DNA of 64,000 nt from NCBI GenBank assembly GCA_023663615.1, contig JAMPHA010000001.1:682001-746000 (forward strand), read 5' to 3'. Source of the stretch: DLAJ01 sp023663615 (lineage in GTDB: Bacteria > Bacillota > Clostridia > Lachnospirales > Lachnospiraceae). A program made the translations under genes and the position numbers. This document shows, piece by piece, positions 26,741-34,593 of the stretch. The number at the start of each line of letters is the position of its first letter. The stretch's first letter is position 1. The notes beneath the pieces were generated by a model. It had not been told where the DNA came from and searched no databases. It saw only the letters and a program-made list of their open reading frames with translations.

Positions 26741-28287
26741 AAAAATCCCCCATTTTTATCCAGCCCGCAAGTTTGAACTTCAGACACAAATCCGCTTACC
26801 CACTCTACGATATGATCCTGACTCTGTTCCAAGGTCAGCTCCGGATTTTTTTCCGCCATTTTCGGATTGATATACGCATATACCGACTGGTCGGCAAACG
26901 CTTTGAAATATCTGCGCACATCCGCCTGATCTATCGAAAAGCCCGGTTCCTTTATTTTCGCAAGCGCTTCCCTGCACGCCTCCACACTGTCCACTTTATA
27001 TAACCCCGGACCGTATTCTGCACCGCCGTCGCCGAATACCAGCGCGGGCTTTCCGTTCATGATCGATTCGATGATGATCGTCCCCGTGCAGGTGGACGAC
27101 GCCAGACAGTGTTTCAAAAGCTCCTTGGAATCCACCGTACTGCGGATCAGCTTCACGCCGCGGATTTCTTTTAACGTCCGATAAAAATCCCGCGATCGGT
27201 ACGGCTGAACAAAATGCTCTTTCACATACAAATCGATTCCGCTGTTCTCCAACGCTTTTGCCAAAATCTGAACCGCAAGAAACTGTTCCACAAAAACACC
27301 CGCCTGCGGCAGGGTCGTCGCCTCCGGCTGCATATGCAGGAAAAACGCGACGAATGGCCTTTGGTAATCCGGCATTTGCGCCATTTTATCATAGTCCTTT
27401 AAGTCCTTCATCGTGCGCAGCTTCCTTCTCGTCATGCGCACCAAACGCAAATCCTCCCGGTTCCTGCGCCGGTACTTAGTATACTGCGCCCTGTCATGCT
27501 CTTTCAACCAAAGCTTCACGCCGTGCTTCCATCTTGACCATACTCTGTGCGTCACAGCTTTTGGCGCGATATAGCTGAGCATATGTCTCTTATGGAACTG
27601 ATGATGCGGCTTTTTGAATTTTCCGCCATGAACCAGCCCGTCGTCCATTCCGGCATTTTTGTACTGGACCGCCTGATAATAATGCTCGATGTCCGCAGGC
27701 AGCTCCACGTCGCCCTTCGGCATATTTTGGTAACACTCCGTCGTCTTTTTCCACAGGTCGGAAAGGCTTGTCCCCGTAAAAAGACGATACGGAATCGACA
27801 TCGGCGTCATGATGCACATCGGGATATTCTTTACCAGCGCCAGACAATGAATGACATAATCATGCGTGTGGTGCGGCACACCCGTCAACACGATGCAGTT
27901 GATCCGCCTCGTGGTCAGCATATGGTTCCAAAAGCGCAGATGCTTCAAATACAGCGCTTTGGCTTCCTCAAAATCAAAAATATCGAACTCCGTGATGCGC
28001 ATCAGCATTTTCAGCGCCATCGGTTCATAGGGCGCCATCTGCTCGATCAACGGTCTTGAGAGCGCCAGACAATCGTTTAAGTCATACGCCTCCTCATAAC
28101 GGCAGTTCGCGCAAATATCATAGTTCACCAACTCGACTTTTTCCAGATCATAACTGTCCGCATCATCATGCTGTTTGTTTGTCATCAGACAACGGTCAAA
28201 ATGAAGCTGCTCGTCCAGTTTCCGGATGATTCCCGACTGATAGCCCTGATAAGAATCGATTCCCTCAAAATAAAGATTGAGTTCCAT
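26737..28287 (-). CDS. Capsule polysaccharide synthesis (Capsule_synth/KpsS-like) transferase
   Basis: The 516-residue soluble protein has an N-terminal half without clear family marks and a C-terminal GT-B-like half: RPFVAFFLHMQPEATTLPQAG, LYVKEHFVQPYRSRDFY in the position of the KEHP motif, and TCTGTIIIESIMNGKPALVFGD as the donor-binding strand. These match the capsule polysaccharide biosynthesis family that includes KpsS/KpsC-type Kdo transferases and LipB. Relatives in Gram-positives are not characterised. A basic stretch (about 240-300) may bind membrane. It is preceded by AGGTG and followed by the GtrII-like gene with ATGA overlap. The sugar is unknown. Confidence 0.7.
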   Translation of the reverse strand: MELNLYFEGIDSYQGYQSGIIRKLDEQLHFDRCLMTNKQHDDADSYDLEKVELVNYDICANCRYEEAYDLNDCLALSRPLIEQMAPYEPMALKMLMRITEFDIFDFEEAKALYLKHLRFWNHMLTTRRINCIVLTGVPHHTHDYVIHCLALVKNIPMCIMTPMSIPYRLFTGTSLSDLWKKTTECYQNMPKGDVELPADIEHYYQAVQYKNAGMDDGLVHGGKFKKPHHQFHKRHMLSYIAPKAVTHRVWSRWKHGVKLWLKEHDRAQYTKYRRRNREDLRLVRMTRRKLRTMKDLKDYDKMAQMPDYQRPFVAFFLHMQPEATTLPQAGVFVEQFLAVQILAKALENSGIDLYVKEHFVQPYRSRDFYRTLKEIRGVKLIRSTVDSKELLKHCLASSTCTGTIIIESIMNGKPALVFGDGGAEYGPGLYKVDSVEACREALAKIKEPGFSIDQADVRRYFKAFADQSVYAYINPKMAEKNPELTLEQSQDHIVEWVSGFVSEVQTCGLDKNGGFL

Positions 28288-28349
28288 AATTACACCTCAT
28301 CGAAAACATCTCTTTCGTTCCCGGTCTTTTCGGCCCGACCGAACGCTGT

Positions 28350-30116
28350 CTAACCCGCTATTCCATGCTCGTTTAACAAAATCTTTCCGTTTTCCACGCG
28401 GTACACAAGATCGCAGTTCTCTATCGTTTTCAGGCGGTGCGCGATAATGAGCATCGTCTTTTTCCCGTGAAAATGGTTGATGGCCTCCATGATCGCCGCC
28501 TCCGTATCATTGTCCAGTGCGGAAGTCGCCTCGTCAAGCACGAGAATGTCCGGGTTGTGGTACAGCGCTCTCGCAATACCGATGCGCTGACGCTGACCGC
28601 CGGAAATGCGCACGCCGCGCTCGCCGATCTTCGTATGCAGTCCTTCTGGAAGCCCCTCGACAAATTCCTTTAGCTGCGCTTCCTCCAGAACCTCCCACAC
28701 GCGCGTCTCATCAATCTCTTCCACATCGATGCCAAAAGCGACATTCGCCGCGATCGTATCATCCACAAGTCCGATAAACTGCGGGATGTATCCGATGTCA
28801 TGCAGCCAGCCGCCATAATCGGAAAACACATTGACGCCGCCGCATGTGATTTCACCCGCTTCCGGCTTTAGGAGTCCAAGCATCACATCCACGATCGTTG
28901 ATTTACCCGCGCCGGAGGCGCCCATGATCCCGACGGATTTTCCGAGCGGAACCGTCATATCCGCATCTTTGAAAATATAGGTCTCCGAGTTCGGGTAGCG
29001 ATACGTGATCCCCCGGCAGAGAATGCTGTCCGTGAGCGGCAGCTTATGCGCCATATCCGTGTTGCGCACATTCTGCTCCACGCTTTTGCGATAACCGTCC
29101 TCGTCCGGCATTTCCACATTGTCATAGACAAAATCAAGCGTCGGCTTGTAATAAGCAATATTGGCAAGATACGTGCTCATACGGCTCGCGCAGGGCATCA
29201 GACGCATGGCGGCAACCGCAAACGCCATCAGCTGCGGCGCAATGTCCGCCACGCTGCCCCCCATCGCGACCGCCGCAAGCATATAAATCAGCACGCCGCA
29301 GATACAGACCGACTCGATCAACAGCTTCGGCACGGAACCGAGCAGGTTATTATCGCGCACCAGTTGATAGTATCGTTTCCCGTATTTGATATAAGCATTC
29401 AAAAAGGACTGTTCTTTGTCGTATACCTTGACATCCTTGATACTGTTGATGGACTGGATGATACTCTTATACATCAGCCCCTGTTTTACGCGGGATTCCT
29501 GACCAATCGCGCCTGCGCGCGGCTTTAGAAAGCGGTTCACTAACAGCATCGTAACGATCAACAGCGCGCCGATCACCAGCGTCATCTTAAAATCCGTGAT
29601 GAGCACCGTCACGCCCAGGAACATGGCGACAACAAGCTCCGTCAAAAGCTGCATACACTGTAACAGCAGGCTGAACACGCCGGTCGTATCGCTGTAAACC
29701 GTCCGCAGGATGTCGCCGCTGTTCACATTCAGATAATACTCATACGGCTTATGCAGATAAATCTGCAAAAGGTCTCTCGAAATCCGGTACTGACAATTTG
29801 CGATAAAGGTATGCTGCACATAATACAGCAGCAGCATGTACAGATTTTTTCCCGCAAAAAGCACGATCAGCGCCGCCAATATGACATACAGAAGCTGTTT
29901 TGTCGTCTGCACATGCAGAAAATCGCAGATCGCCCGCATATACCATGTGCTGTTCAGCGCGTCCTCACTGACGATCAGCTGCGCTAACGGCAGGATCATG
30001 GAAACGCTTAACGTCTCCAGAAGCGCGCCGAGGATAATCATCAAGACCAGCAGTACCACACGCTGTTTCTGTTTTTTGTTTAATACTTTGCGAAATTTCG
30101 TAATAATCTCTTTCAT
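28350..30116 (-). CDS. PglK/MsbA-like ABC lipid-linked glycan flippase (copy 2)
   Basis: This 588-residue half-transporter is a paralogue of the one at 7272-9005 with the same plan: six spans in residues 1-330 and a nucleotide-binding domain with GASGAGKS, ISGGQRQRIGIARAL, ILVLDEATSALD and AHR, all intact. Shared stretches such as GYIPQFI, LYHxPxILV and SAxxxxHGxKTM show a common origin, but the membrane domains have diverged, as expected if they carry different lipid-linked glycans. A promoter-like sequence lies about 70 bases upstream, so this gene could begin a sub-operon. It likely flips undecaprenyl-diphosphate oligosaccharide. Heterodimer formation with copy 1 is possible but unproven. 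Confidence 0.8.
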   Translation of the reverse strand: MKEIITKFRKVLNKKQKQRVVLLVLMIILGALLETLSVSMILPLAQLIVSEDALNSTWYMRAICDFLHVQTTKQLLYVILAALIVLFAGKNLYMLLLYYVQHTFIANCQYRISRDLLQIYLHKPYEYYLNVNSGDILRTVYSDTTGVFSLLLQCMQLLTELVVAMFLGVTVLITDFKMTLVIGALLIVTMLLVNRFLKPRAGAIGQESRVKQGLMYKSIIQSINSIKDVKVYDKEQSFLNAYIKYGKRYYQLVRDNNLLGSVPKLLIESVCICGVLIYMLAAVAMGGSVADIAPQLMAFAVAAMRLMPCASRMSTYLANIAYYKPTLDFVYDNVEMPDEDGYRKSVEQNVRNTDMAHKLPLTDSILCRGITYRYPNSETYIFKDADMTVPLGKSVGIMGASGAGKSTIVDVMLGLLKPEAGEITCGGVNVFSDYGGWLHDIGYIPQFIGLVDDTIAANVAFGIDVEEIDETRVWEVLEEAQLKEFVEGLPEGLHTKIGERGVRISGGQRQRIGIARALYHNPDILVLDEATSALDNDTEAAIMEAINHFHGKKTMLIIAHRLKTIENCDLVYRVENGKILLNEHGIAG

Positions 30117-30183
30117 GGCGTTCCGTTCTTCTGAAAATTCCTGTCACATATGCACAATCACACACAATTGCACAATTCTTTTT

Positions 30184-30212
30184 ATTTTACCACATATTTC
30201 CTGCAATTGCAA
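30184..30212 (-). promoter_or_regulatory. Candidate promoter upstream of ABC flippase copy 2
   Basis: In the 111-base gap the minus strand has TTGCAA (30207-30212), 17 bases, then TAAAAT (30184-30189), preceded by TGG to form an extended -10 element. The -10 matches the consensus at five of six bases and the -35 at four. The palindrome TGCAATTGCA (30202-30211) overlaps the -35 and could be an operator. It would drive the flippase and the genes after it. Confidence 0.5.
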
Positions 30213-30227
30213 AAATAGGCAGCTTCC

Positions 30228-31181
30228 TTAATAGGATTTGCCAAGCAGCAGACGGAACAGCAGTCCCGGCAGACCGCAAAGGCGCTGTTTTCTTTTCTCC
30301 GACGGATCATCCGCATCCGTCCTTCGAAAATATGCCTGTACGGTTCCGTTTTCCGCCGCAAACCGCTTTACCCTGCGCAAAAACAGATTTTTGTGCTCCC
30401 GAAGCCATCCCATGGGCACATACGCCCGCGCGCCGCTGGACGCACAAAGGCGCCCGGCGTCTTTGTCCCGCTTCGCCCGCACATCCGATGCCCCGCCGTC
30501 CCGGCTCATCCGAATGTCCGCCATTCTGCCTGCTGCACAGGCGCAGACCTCATCCGCATTTCCGATCACCTTCCGGTTTCTGCCGATAAACCCCGCCAGC
30601 GCGTCAAATTGTGCCTGCCCCATCTCATTGCTGTGCAGGCAGAGCGTGTCGAACCGTTTCGGCAGACGCGGTTCGGAAAGCGTACACGGAAAAAAAAGCA
30701 GTCCGCCGCGCCGGTACGGTCTGTCATCATACCCGTCCGTGACCGACACAAATCCCAGCGCTCTTAGCGCTTTGAGCGTCCTCTTATCAAAGGTATGTCC
30801 GGGCGCCATAAACATCGAGGCGTTAATTCCGTTTTTCCGCAGGATCTCCTGCCCTGCCTTCAGCTTTTCATACTGCTCCTGATAGGACAGTCCCGCAAAT
30901 TCACTGAATGGATTGATGCCCAAAAGCCCCGCGTTTCGATTCACATAGACGTGCGTGAAACCATGCTGCGCAATCACCCAGCCTGCGTCTGTAAGCGCGC
31001 GGATCCGCTTCCAGAAATCTTCCGCCGGCTCCTGCTTATGAAGCGTCTCATCCCGATTATCCGGCACAACGCCGATGATCGGATGAATCCCATATTGTTC
31101 GAATAACGCCTCCAGCCGTTCAAATTTTTCCCAATCCATGTCGGGCGTAATATCGTCCAGACGAATGAGTAACTGCTGCAT
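30228..31181 (-). CDS. DUF2334 polysaccharide-deacetylase-like protein
   Basis: I choose ATG 31181 because AGGAGG ends five bases upstream; the frame continues 27 bases to another ATG without one. The 317-residue protein starts LLIRLDDITPDMDW and has VIAQHGFTHVYVN and MFMAPGHTFD, the metal-site and catalytic motifs of the NodB-like DUF2334 family, distant relatives of polysaccharide deacetylases. Residues about 215-255 form a charged insert (R, D, A, G rich) not expected in the family. The C-terminus is basic. It may trim or deacetylate a glycan precursor. It lies downstream of the toxin-antitoxin unit and upstream of flippase copy 2. The fold is confident; the substrate is not. Confidence 0.75.
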   Translation of the reverse strand: MQQLLIRLDDITPDMDWEKFERLEALFEQYGIHPIIGVVPDNRDETLHKQEPAEDFWKRIRALTDAGWVIAQHGFTHVYVNRNAGLLGINPFSEFAGLSYQEQYEKLKAGQEILRKNGINASMFMAPGHTFDKRTLKALRALGFVSVTDGYDDRPYRRGGLLFFPCTLSEPRLPKRFDTLCLHSNEMGQAQFDALAGFIGRNRKVIGNADEVCACAAGRMADIRMSRDGGASDVRAKRDKDAGRLCASSGARAYVPMGWLREHKNLFLRRVKRFAAENGTVQAYFRRTDADDPSEKRKQRLCGLPGLLFRLLLGKSY

Positions 31182-31230
31182 GCCGCCCTCCTGATCGTGT
31201 TTTTCCATTTTATTTTTTCTGATTGCGTAA

Positions 31231-31704
31231 CTAGATATTCAATTCAGATATAAAATTTACTAAACTGGACTCCCTGTATAAGGGTTCCCTTTCATATCGT
31301 TTCTTTTTCACCGCTCTGATAAATCCATTTAGATATACTGCAAACTCCGCTTGGATCACATCATAGTCTTTTTCTATTTTCCGATACTGCGACTTTGGTA
31401 TCCTCTTCTCCGTCTGCCACTCTATATATGTATCCTCATTCACAATCAACGCATAGCGATAATCGAGACCCGCACTCTCTCTTTTTTCTGATGGAACCGC
31501 ATGTCCGATTCTTCCGTATTTTCTTATTTCAGCGCCTAAATGATTCCTTAACGGAATATAATAATGATTCGCATCCTGACAGACCATTATGCAAAGATGC
31601 GTCCTTTTTGACTGCTTATCCACGTTTTCCGTATCAAGCATTTTTACAAACGAAGAGTGCTTCTCGAAATATTCTTTTTTAATAAAGCACAACTTTAACT
31701 CCAT
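31231..31704 (-). CDS. Probable type III toxin (ToxN/AbiQ-like endoribonuclease)
   Basis: The 157-residue basic protein begins MELKLCFIKKEYFEKH and has THLCIMVCQDANHYYIPLRN at about 35-54, which fits the beta-barrel core strand of ToxN/AbiQ/CptN/TenpN toxins, where the sequence after the P is near the active site. The context is the stronger argument: directly upstream on the same strand are a good promoter, two 47-48 base tandem repeats and a terminator hairpin, the order of type III systems in which repeat RNA binds and inhibits the toxin. Family toxins cut RNA and can abort phage infection. Base use is visibly more A/T-rich than in neighbours, suggesting separate acquisition. Without a search, an unrelated small protein remains possible. 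Confidence 0.65.
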   Translation of the reverse strand: MELKLCFIKKEYFEKHSSFVKMLDTENVDKQSKRTHLCIMVCQDANHYYIPLRNHLGAEIRKYGRIGHAVPSEKRESAGLDYRYALIVNEDTYIEWQTEKRIPKSQYRKIEKDYDVIQAEFAVYLNGFIRAVKKKRYEREPLYRESSLVNFISELNI

Positions 31705-31724
31705 CTTCTTCTCCGTATCAACGT

Positions 31725-31751
31725 AAAAAGGGGAACAAAACTGTCCCCCTT
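31725..31751 (-). terminator. Hairpin terminator between repeat RNA and toxin
   Basis: On the minus strand GGGGGACA and TGTTCCCC form a GC-rich stem with a short loop, followed at once by TTTTT. It lies 20 bases before the toxin start. In type III systems a leaky terminator here sets the excess of antitoxin RNA over toxin mRNA. Confidence 0.75.
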
Positions 31752-31755
31752 ACCT

Positions 31756-31850
31756 ACAATATCTTCAGCTTTTTTTAGACAGGTACATCTGACGAACCCC
31801 TCACAATTTTTTCAGTTTTTATTGAGACAGGCACCTCTGACAAACGCCTC
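31756..31850 (-). repeat. Two tandem 47-48 base repeats
   Basis: Unit 1 is 31850-31803 and unit 2 is 31802-31756, reading on the minus strand. Both share GTCAGA, CCTGTCT, an A-rich stretch, CTGAA and ATTGT in the same order. No third full unit follows; the sequence passes into the terminator stem. Confidence 0.85.
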
Positions 31851-31878
31851 GGAAAGAAGCTTCTGCTTCTACATTTAT

Positions 31879-31905
31879 ATTATATGCAGTCCATACAAAT
31901 GTCAA
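31879..31905 (-). promoter_or_regulatory. Promoter of the toxin-antitoxin unit
   Basis: The minus strand carries a perfect TTGACA (31900-31905), 15 bases, then a perfect TATAAT (31879-31884). A shifted -10 reading, TAATAT, gives a 17-base spacer. It lies 36 bases after the upstream asnB stop and is the best promoter match I found in the window, as expected for an antitoxin RNA that must be made in excess. Confidence 0.75.
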
Positions 31906-31940
31906 TATGGCAATTTTTGATTTTTTCATGAATCCTTGTC

Positions 31941-33824
31941 CTATTGATTCTTCATCATCCACTGCTCCAGCATCAGGATGTACCAGAGCTTTTCGCTGAA
32001 TTTCCCCTTTTTGGTATAGTCCTTCCAGTAAGAATCCGCCACGCGGACGTCGATCACATCCGCGCAGTGCGTTCTGCCGTCGCTCAAGAGATCTTGCGCC
32101 CACTCGCGGAGTTCCCCTTCCTTCAGCCATTCATGAAGCGGAATACTGAATCCCTTTTTGGGGCGTTCCATCAGTTCCTTCGGCACATAGCGGTACAGCA
32201 CGTCACGCATGACGCGCTTGGTAACGCCTTCGCTGAATTTATCCTCCATGGGCAGTGTCCATGCAAATTCTATGATGTCACGATCCAAAAGTGGCATTCT
32301 CGTTTCCAAAGAATATTGCATACCAGAACGATCCACTTTGACTAAAATGTCATCAGGAAGGTAGTGCAGCGCATCCATCAGCATCAAATTTGACACTCCT
32401 TCCCGTAGAAATCCGGGCGTATAATCAAAATAGGCGTCGTCCAGGCGCGTATGCTCTTTTGACAGGTAAGCCGCGCGCGCCTCTTCCAGCCCGATATAGC
32501 GGTGCGCCTCCTCTAACGTCTCCATCGTCAGATAGGCGCCCGCCTTATAGAGCAGTTCGTTTCTGCCCGCCAAATGACTGCACAGACCGCCGACGGCATG
32601 GCGGAACTCTCTTGGCAGGCGGTGGTATTTCTTTTTTAACTTTCGTAGTTCTTCCTCGGCAACGCGGTACGTATTGTAACCGCAAAACAGCTCGTCGCCT
32701 GCGTCTCCCGACAGCGATACGGTCACATGTTCGCGCGTCATCCTGCTCACGAGCATGGTTGGGATCTGGGAGGAGTCCGCAAACGGTTCGCCGAAACACG
32801 CCGTCATCTGCCGGATCATCCCGCACGCCTCCCGCTTTCCGACGTAGAGTTCCGTGTGCGCCGTCCTAAGATGCGCCGCGATTGCCTTCGCAAATTCCGC
32901 CTCGTTATAGTTTTCCGCCTCAAATCCGATCGTAAACGTGCGCACGGGAATATCGCTCACTGCCTGCATGATGCTGACAACCAGCGCAGAATCAATCCCT
33001 CCCGACAAAAAAGCGCCAAGCGGCACATCGGAGATCATCTGTCCCCTGACCGCTTCCTTCAACAGTTCCTCCAGCCTGTCCGCCGCCTCTTTTCGCGTTC
33101 CACGGAACGGATACGCCTCTCCTTCTTTCGCCACCTGTTTTAAGTCCCAATAGGTGTGCCGCTCCTGCTTAAGCGTTGACACATTCACAGAAAGCCACGT
33201 GCCGGGCATCAGTTTATAAATCCCCTCATAAATGGAATAGGGCGCCGGGATATATCCATATTGAAAATAAAGCGGAAGCACCTTCGCGGCGATCCCGTTA
33301 GGAAAGTCCGACAGTTCCTTCATCGCGGCAATCTCGGAGGCAAAGACAAAGCTGCCGTTCACCATGCCGTAATAAAGCGGTTTTTCTCCCATCCGGTCAC
33401 GCGCAAGCGTCACGCTGCCCGCTTCCCGGTCGTACAGCGCAAGTGCAAACATGCCTTTCATCCTGCAAAGCGTCTGCTCCACACCGTAGCGCGCAAACGC
33501 CCGTAAGATCACTTCCGTATCGGAGCCGCCGCGCCACGCGCCGCGCTCCCCGTCCCGTTCCAGCTGTCTGCGCAGCTCCCGGAAATTGTACACTTCTCCG
33601 TTATACACAAGCACATACCGCTCGTCGGCGGAGCGCATCGGCTGCGCGCCGTTCTCACTCAAATCAACGATCGCAAGCCTGCGGTGTCCGAGCGCCACGC
33701 GGCGGTTTTCATCCAGCCAAAATCCCCCTGCGTCCGGTCCCCTGTGGAACATCCGCTCATTCATTTTTTGTATCTCACCGGCTCCGTCTCCCCGGTATCC
33801 GATGATGCCCGCTATCCCGCACAT
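31941..33824 (-). CDS. asnB: Asparagine-synthase-type glutamine amidotransferase (copy 1)
   Basis: The 627-residue protein begins MCGIAGI with the catalytic Cys2 of class II glutamine amidotransferases, has HRGPDAGG in the glutaminase site and FLSGGIDSAL as the ATP pyrophosphatase loop of the synthetase domain. C-terminal LVKVDRSGMQYSLETRMPLLDRD is conserved in the family. It uses glutamine ammonia and ATP to amidate a carboxylate. In surface-glycan loci such AsnB relatives (WbpS-like) amidate uronic acids, and TviB/WbpP genes for UDP-GalNAcA lie about 9 kb upstream. The start is one base after the stop of the FemAB-like gene, with AAGGA overlapping. Free asparagine synthesis is the alternative, less likely for two copies here. 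Confidence 0.85.
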   Translation of the reverse strand: MCGIAGIIGYRGDGAGEIQKMNERMFHRGPDAGGFWLDENRRVALGHRRLAIVDLSENGAQPMRSADERYVLVYNGEVYNFRELRRQLERDGERGAWRGGSDTEVILRAFARYGVEQTLCRMKGMFALALYDREAGSVTLARDRMGEKPLYYGMVNGSFVFASEIAAMKELSDFPNGIAAKVLPLYFQYGYIPAPYSIYEGIYKLMPGTWLSVNVSTLKQERHTYWDLKQVAKEGEAYPFRGTRKEAADRLEELLKEAVRGQMISDVPLGAFLSGGIDSALVVSIMQAVSDIPVRTFTIGFEAENYNEAEFAKAIAAHLRTAHTELYVGKREACGMIRQMTACFGEPFADSSQIPTMLVSRMTREHVTVSLSGDAGDELFCGYNTYRVAEEELRKLKKKYHRLPREFRHAVGGLCSHLAGRNELLYKAGAYLTMETLEEAHRYIGLEEARAAYLSKEHTRLDDAYFDYTPGFLREGVSNLMLMDALHYLPDDILVKVDRSGMQYSLETRMPLLDRDIIEFAWTLPMEDKFSEGVTKRVMRDVLYRYVPKELMERPKKGFSIPLHEWLKEGELREWAQDLLSDGRTHCADVIDVRVADSYWKDYTKKGKFSEKLWYILMLEQWMMKNQ

Positions 33825-33825
33825 G

Positions 33826-34593
33826 TCATTCCTTCCTGCTCATCAGCCTGCCAATGAATCCCGTCGCGGCACGGTACAGTTTCGGCGCCGCGCCCCGTAC
33901 TTCCTCCCCGTTATAAAACACGGCGGTTTTGCCGCCGAACGACTCCTTAAACTTCGTGATGCTCTCCACATCTTCCGTCCTGCCTGCACCGCCCCAGTCA
34001 TATTGCTCTTTTCCCATCTTCTTAAAAAAGAGCATATCCTGATAATGGAGATACCGGTTGGCAAACCCCACGATATTGGTCGTAATGCTCTCGTCCGTCC
34101 GAAACTGAGACGCGGACTGATACAGGCGCACCCGCTTTTCTTCCAATATATAGGTATGATATACGAGCAGTTTCCCGCCGAGGGACGCCGTCGTGACCGC
34201 CATTGCGCCCGCCGATACGTATTGGCGCATCATCGCGCGGCACTTTTCCTTTTCGTTGTAGGAAATCCCCTTGCTCGCCCAGAACTGTTCAAAAAAATCC
34301 GTAAAGGCGGCGATGTCCTGCTCCGTCAGCTCCTTTCCGCACTTTGCCGCGCACACGACGCCCTCTTTGGGCGCACGGCGCACCTCATAGCGGCAATTCT
34401 TGGAATAATGCGACAAAATCGTCTCCTCATCTTCCTTTAAGTCGCTGAGTAAGGTCTCAAATTTCTGTGGCATGGCGCCGATCGGCTTTTCCGCCTCCTG
34501 GTACCGGATCACCCCATCCATGGCAAGCGCATGTTCCGCATACCAACAGTCGATGATCGGAATTCCCTTGTTTTTTTTCGATACGATCAGCAT
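33826..34593 (-). CDS. FemAB/GNAT-like aminoacyl or acyl transferase
   Basis: ATG 34593 is preceded by GGGAGG and overlaps the upstream GT4 stop by seven bases; a start 30 bases further up would lack this site. The 255-residue protein has the double-GNAT look of FemAB-related proteins: VRRAPKEGV near residue 76, LGGKLLVYHTYILEEKRVRLYQSAS as the central strand, and KEQYDWGGAGRTEDVESITKFKESFGG near the C-terminus, the common terminal signature. FemX-type proteins add amino acids from aminoacyl-tRNA to peptidoglycan; cluster relatives may add an acyl or aminoacyl group to a glycan. A second member lies at 46364-47419. The substrate is unknown. Confidence 0.65.
   Translation of the reverse strand: MLIVSKKNKGIPIIDCWYAEHALAMDGVIRYQEAEKPIGAMPQKFETLLSDLKEDEETILSHYSKNCRYEVRRAPKEGVVCAAKCGKELTEQDIAAFTDFFEQFWASKGISYNEKEKCRAMMRQYVSAGAMAVTTASLGGKLLVYHTYILEEKRVRLYQSASQFRTDESITTNIVGFANRYLHYQDMLFFKKMGKEQYDWGGAGRTEDVESITKFKESFGGKTAVFYNGEEVRGAAPKLYRAATGFIGRLMSRKE

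Larger units (their letters stand above)
31725..31872 (-). ncRNA. Probable ToxI-like antitoxin RNA
   Basis: The predicted transcript begins near 31872, seven bases after the TATAAT box, and ends at the terminator at 31725. It contains two tandem units, 48 bases (31803-31850) and 47 bases (31756-31802), each beginning GAGGxGTTxGTCAGAxGTxCCTGTCT and ending TTGT. The units are aligned over their whole length with about two thirds identity by eye. In known type III systems, each repeat is cut out by the toxin and folds into a pseudoknot that blocks the active site. Two repeats is within the known range. An alternative is a REP-like repeat pair unrelated to the toxin. Confidence 0.6.

Noticed and set aside
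31750..31860. The tandem repeats as a CRISPR array
   Set aside because: The units are contiguous without unique spacers, only two in number, and no cas gene is present.
31819..31930. A short frame starting MKKSKIAILTFVW that resembles a signal peptide
   Set aside because: It overlaps the promoter and first repeat of the toxin-antitoxin unit, has no ribosome site and ends within the repeat. I read it as chance.
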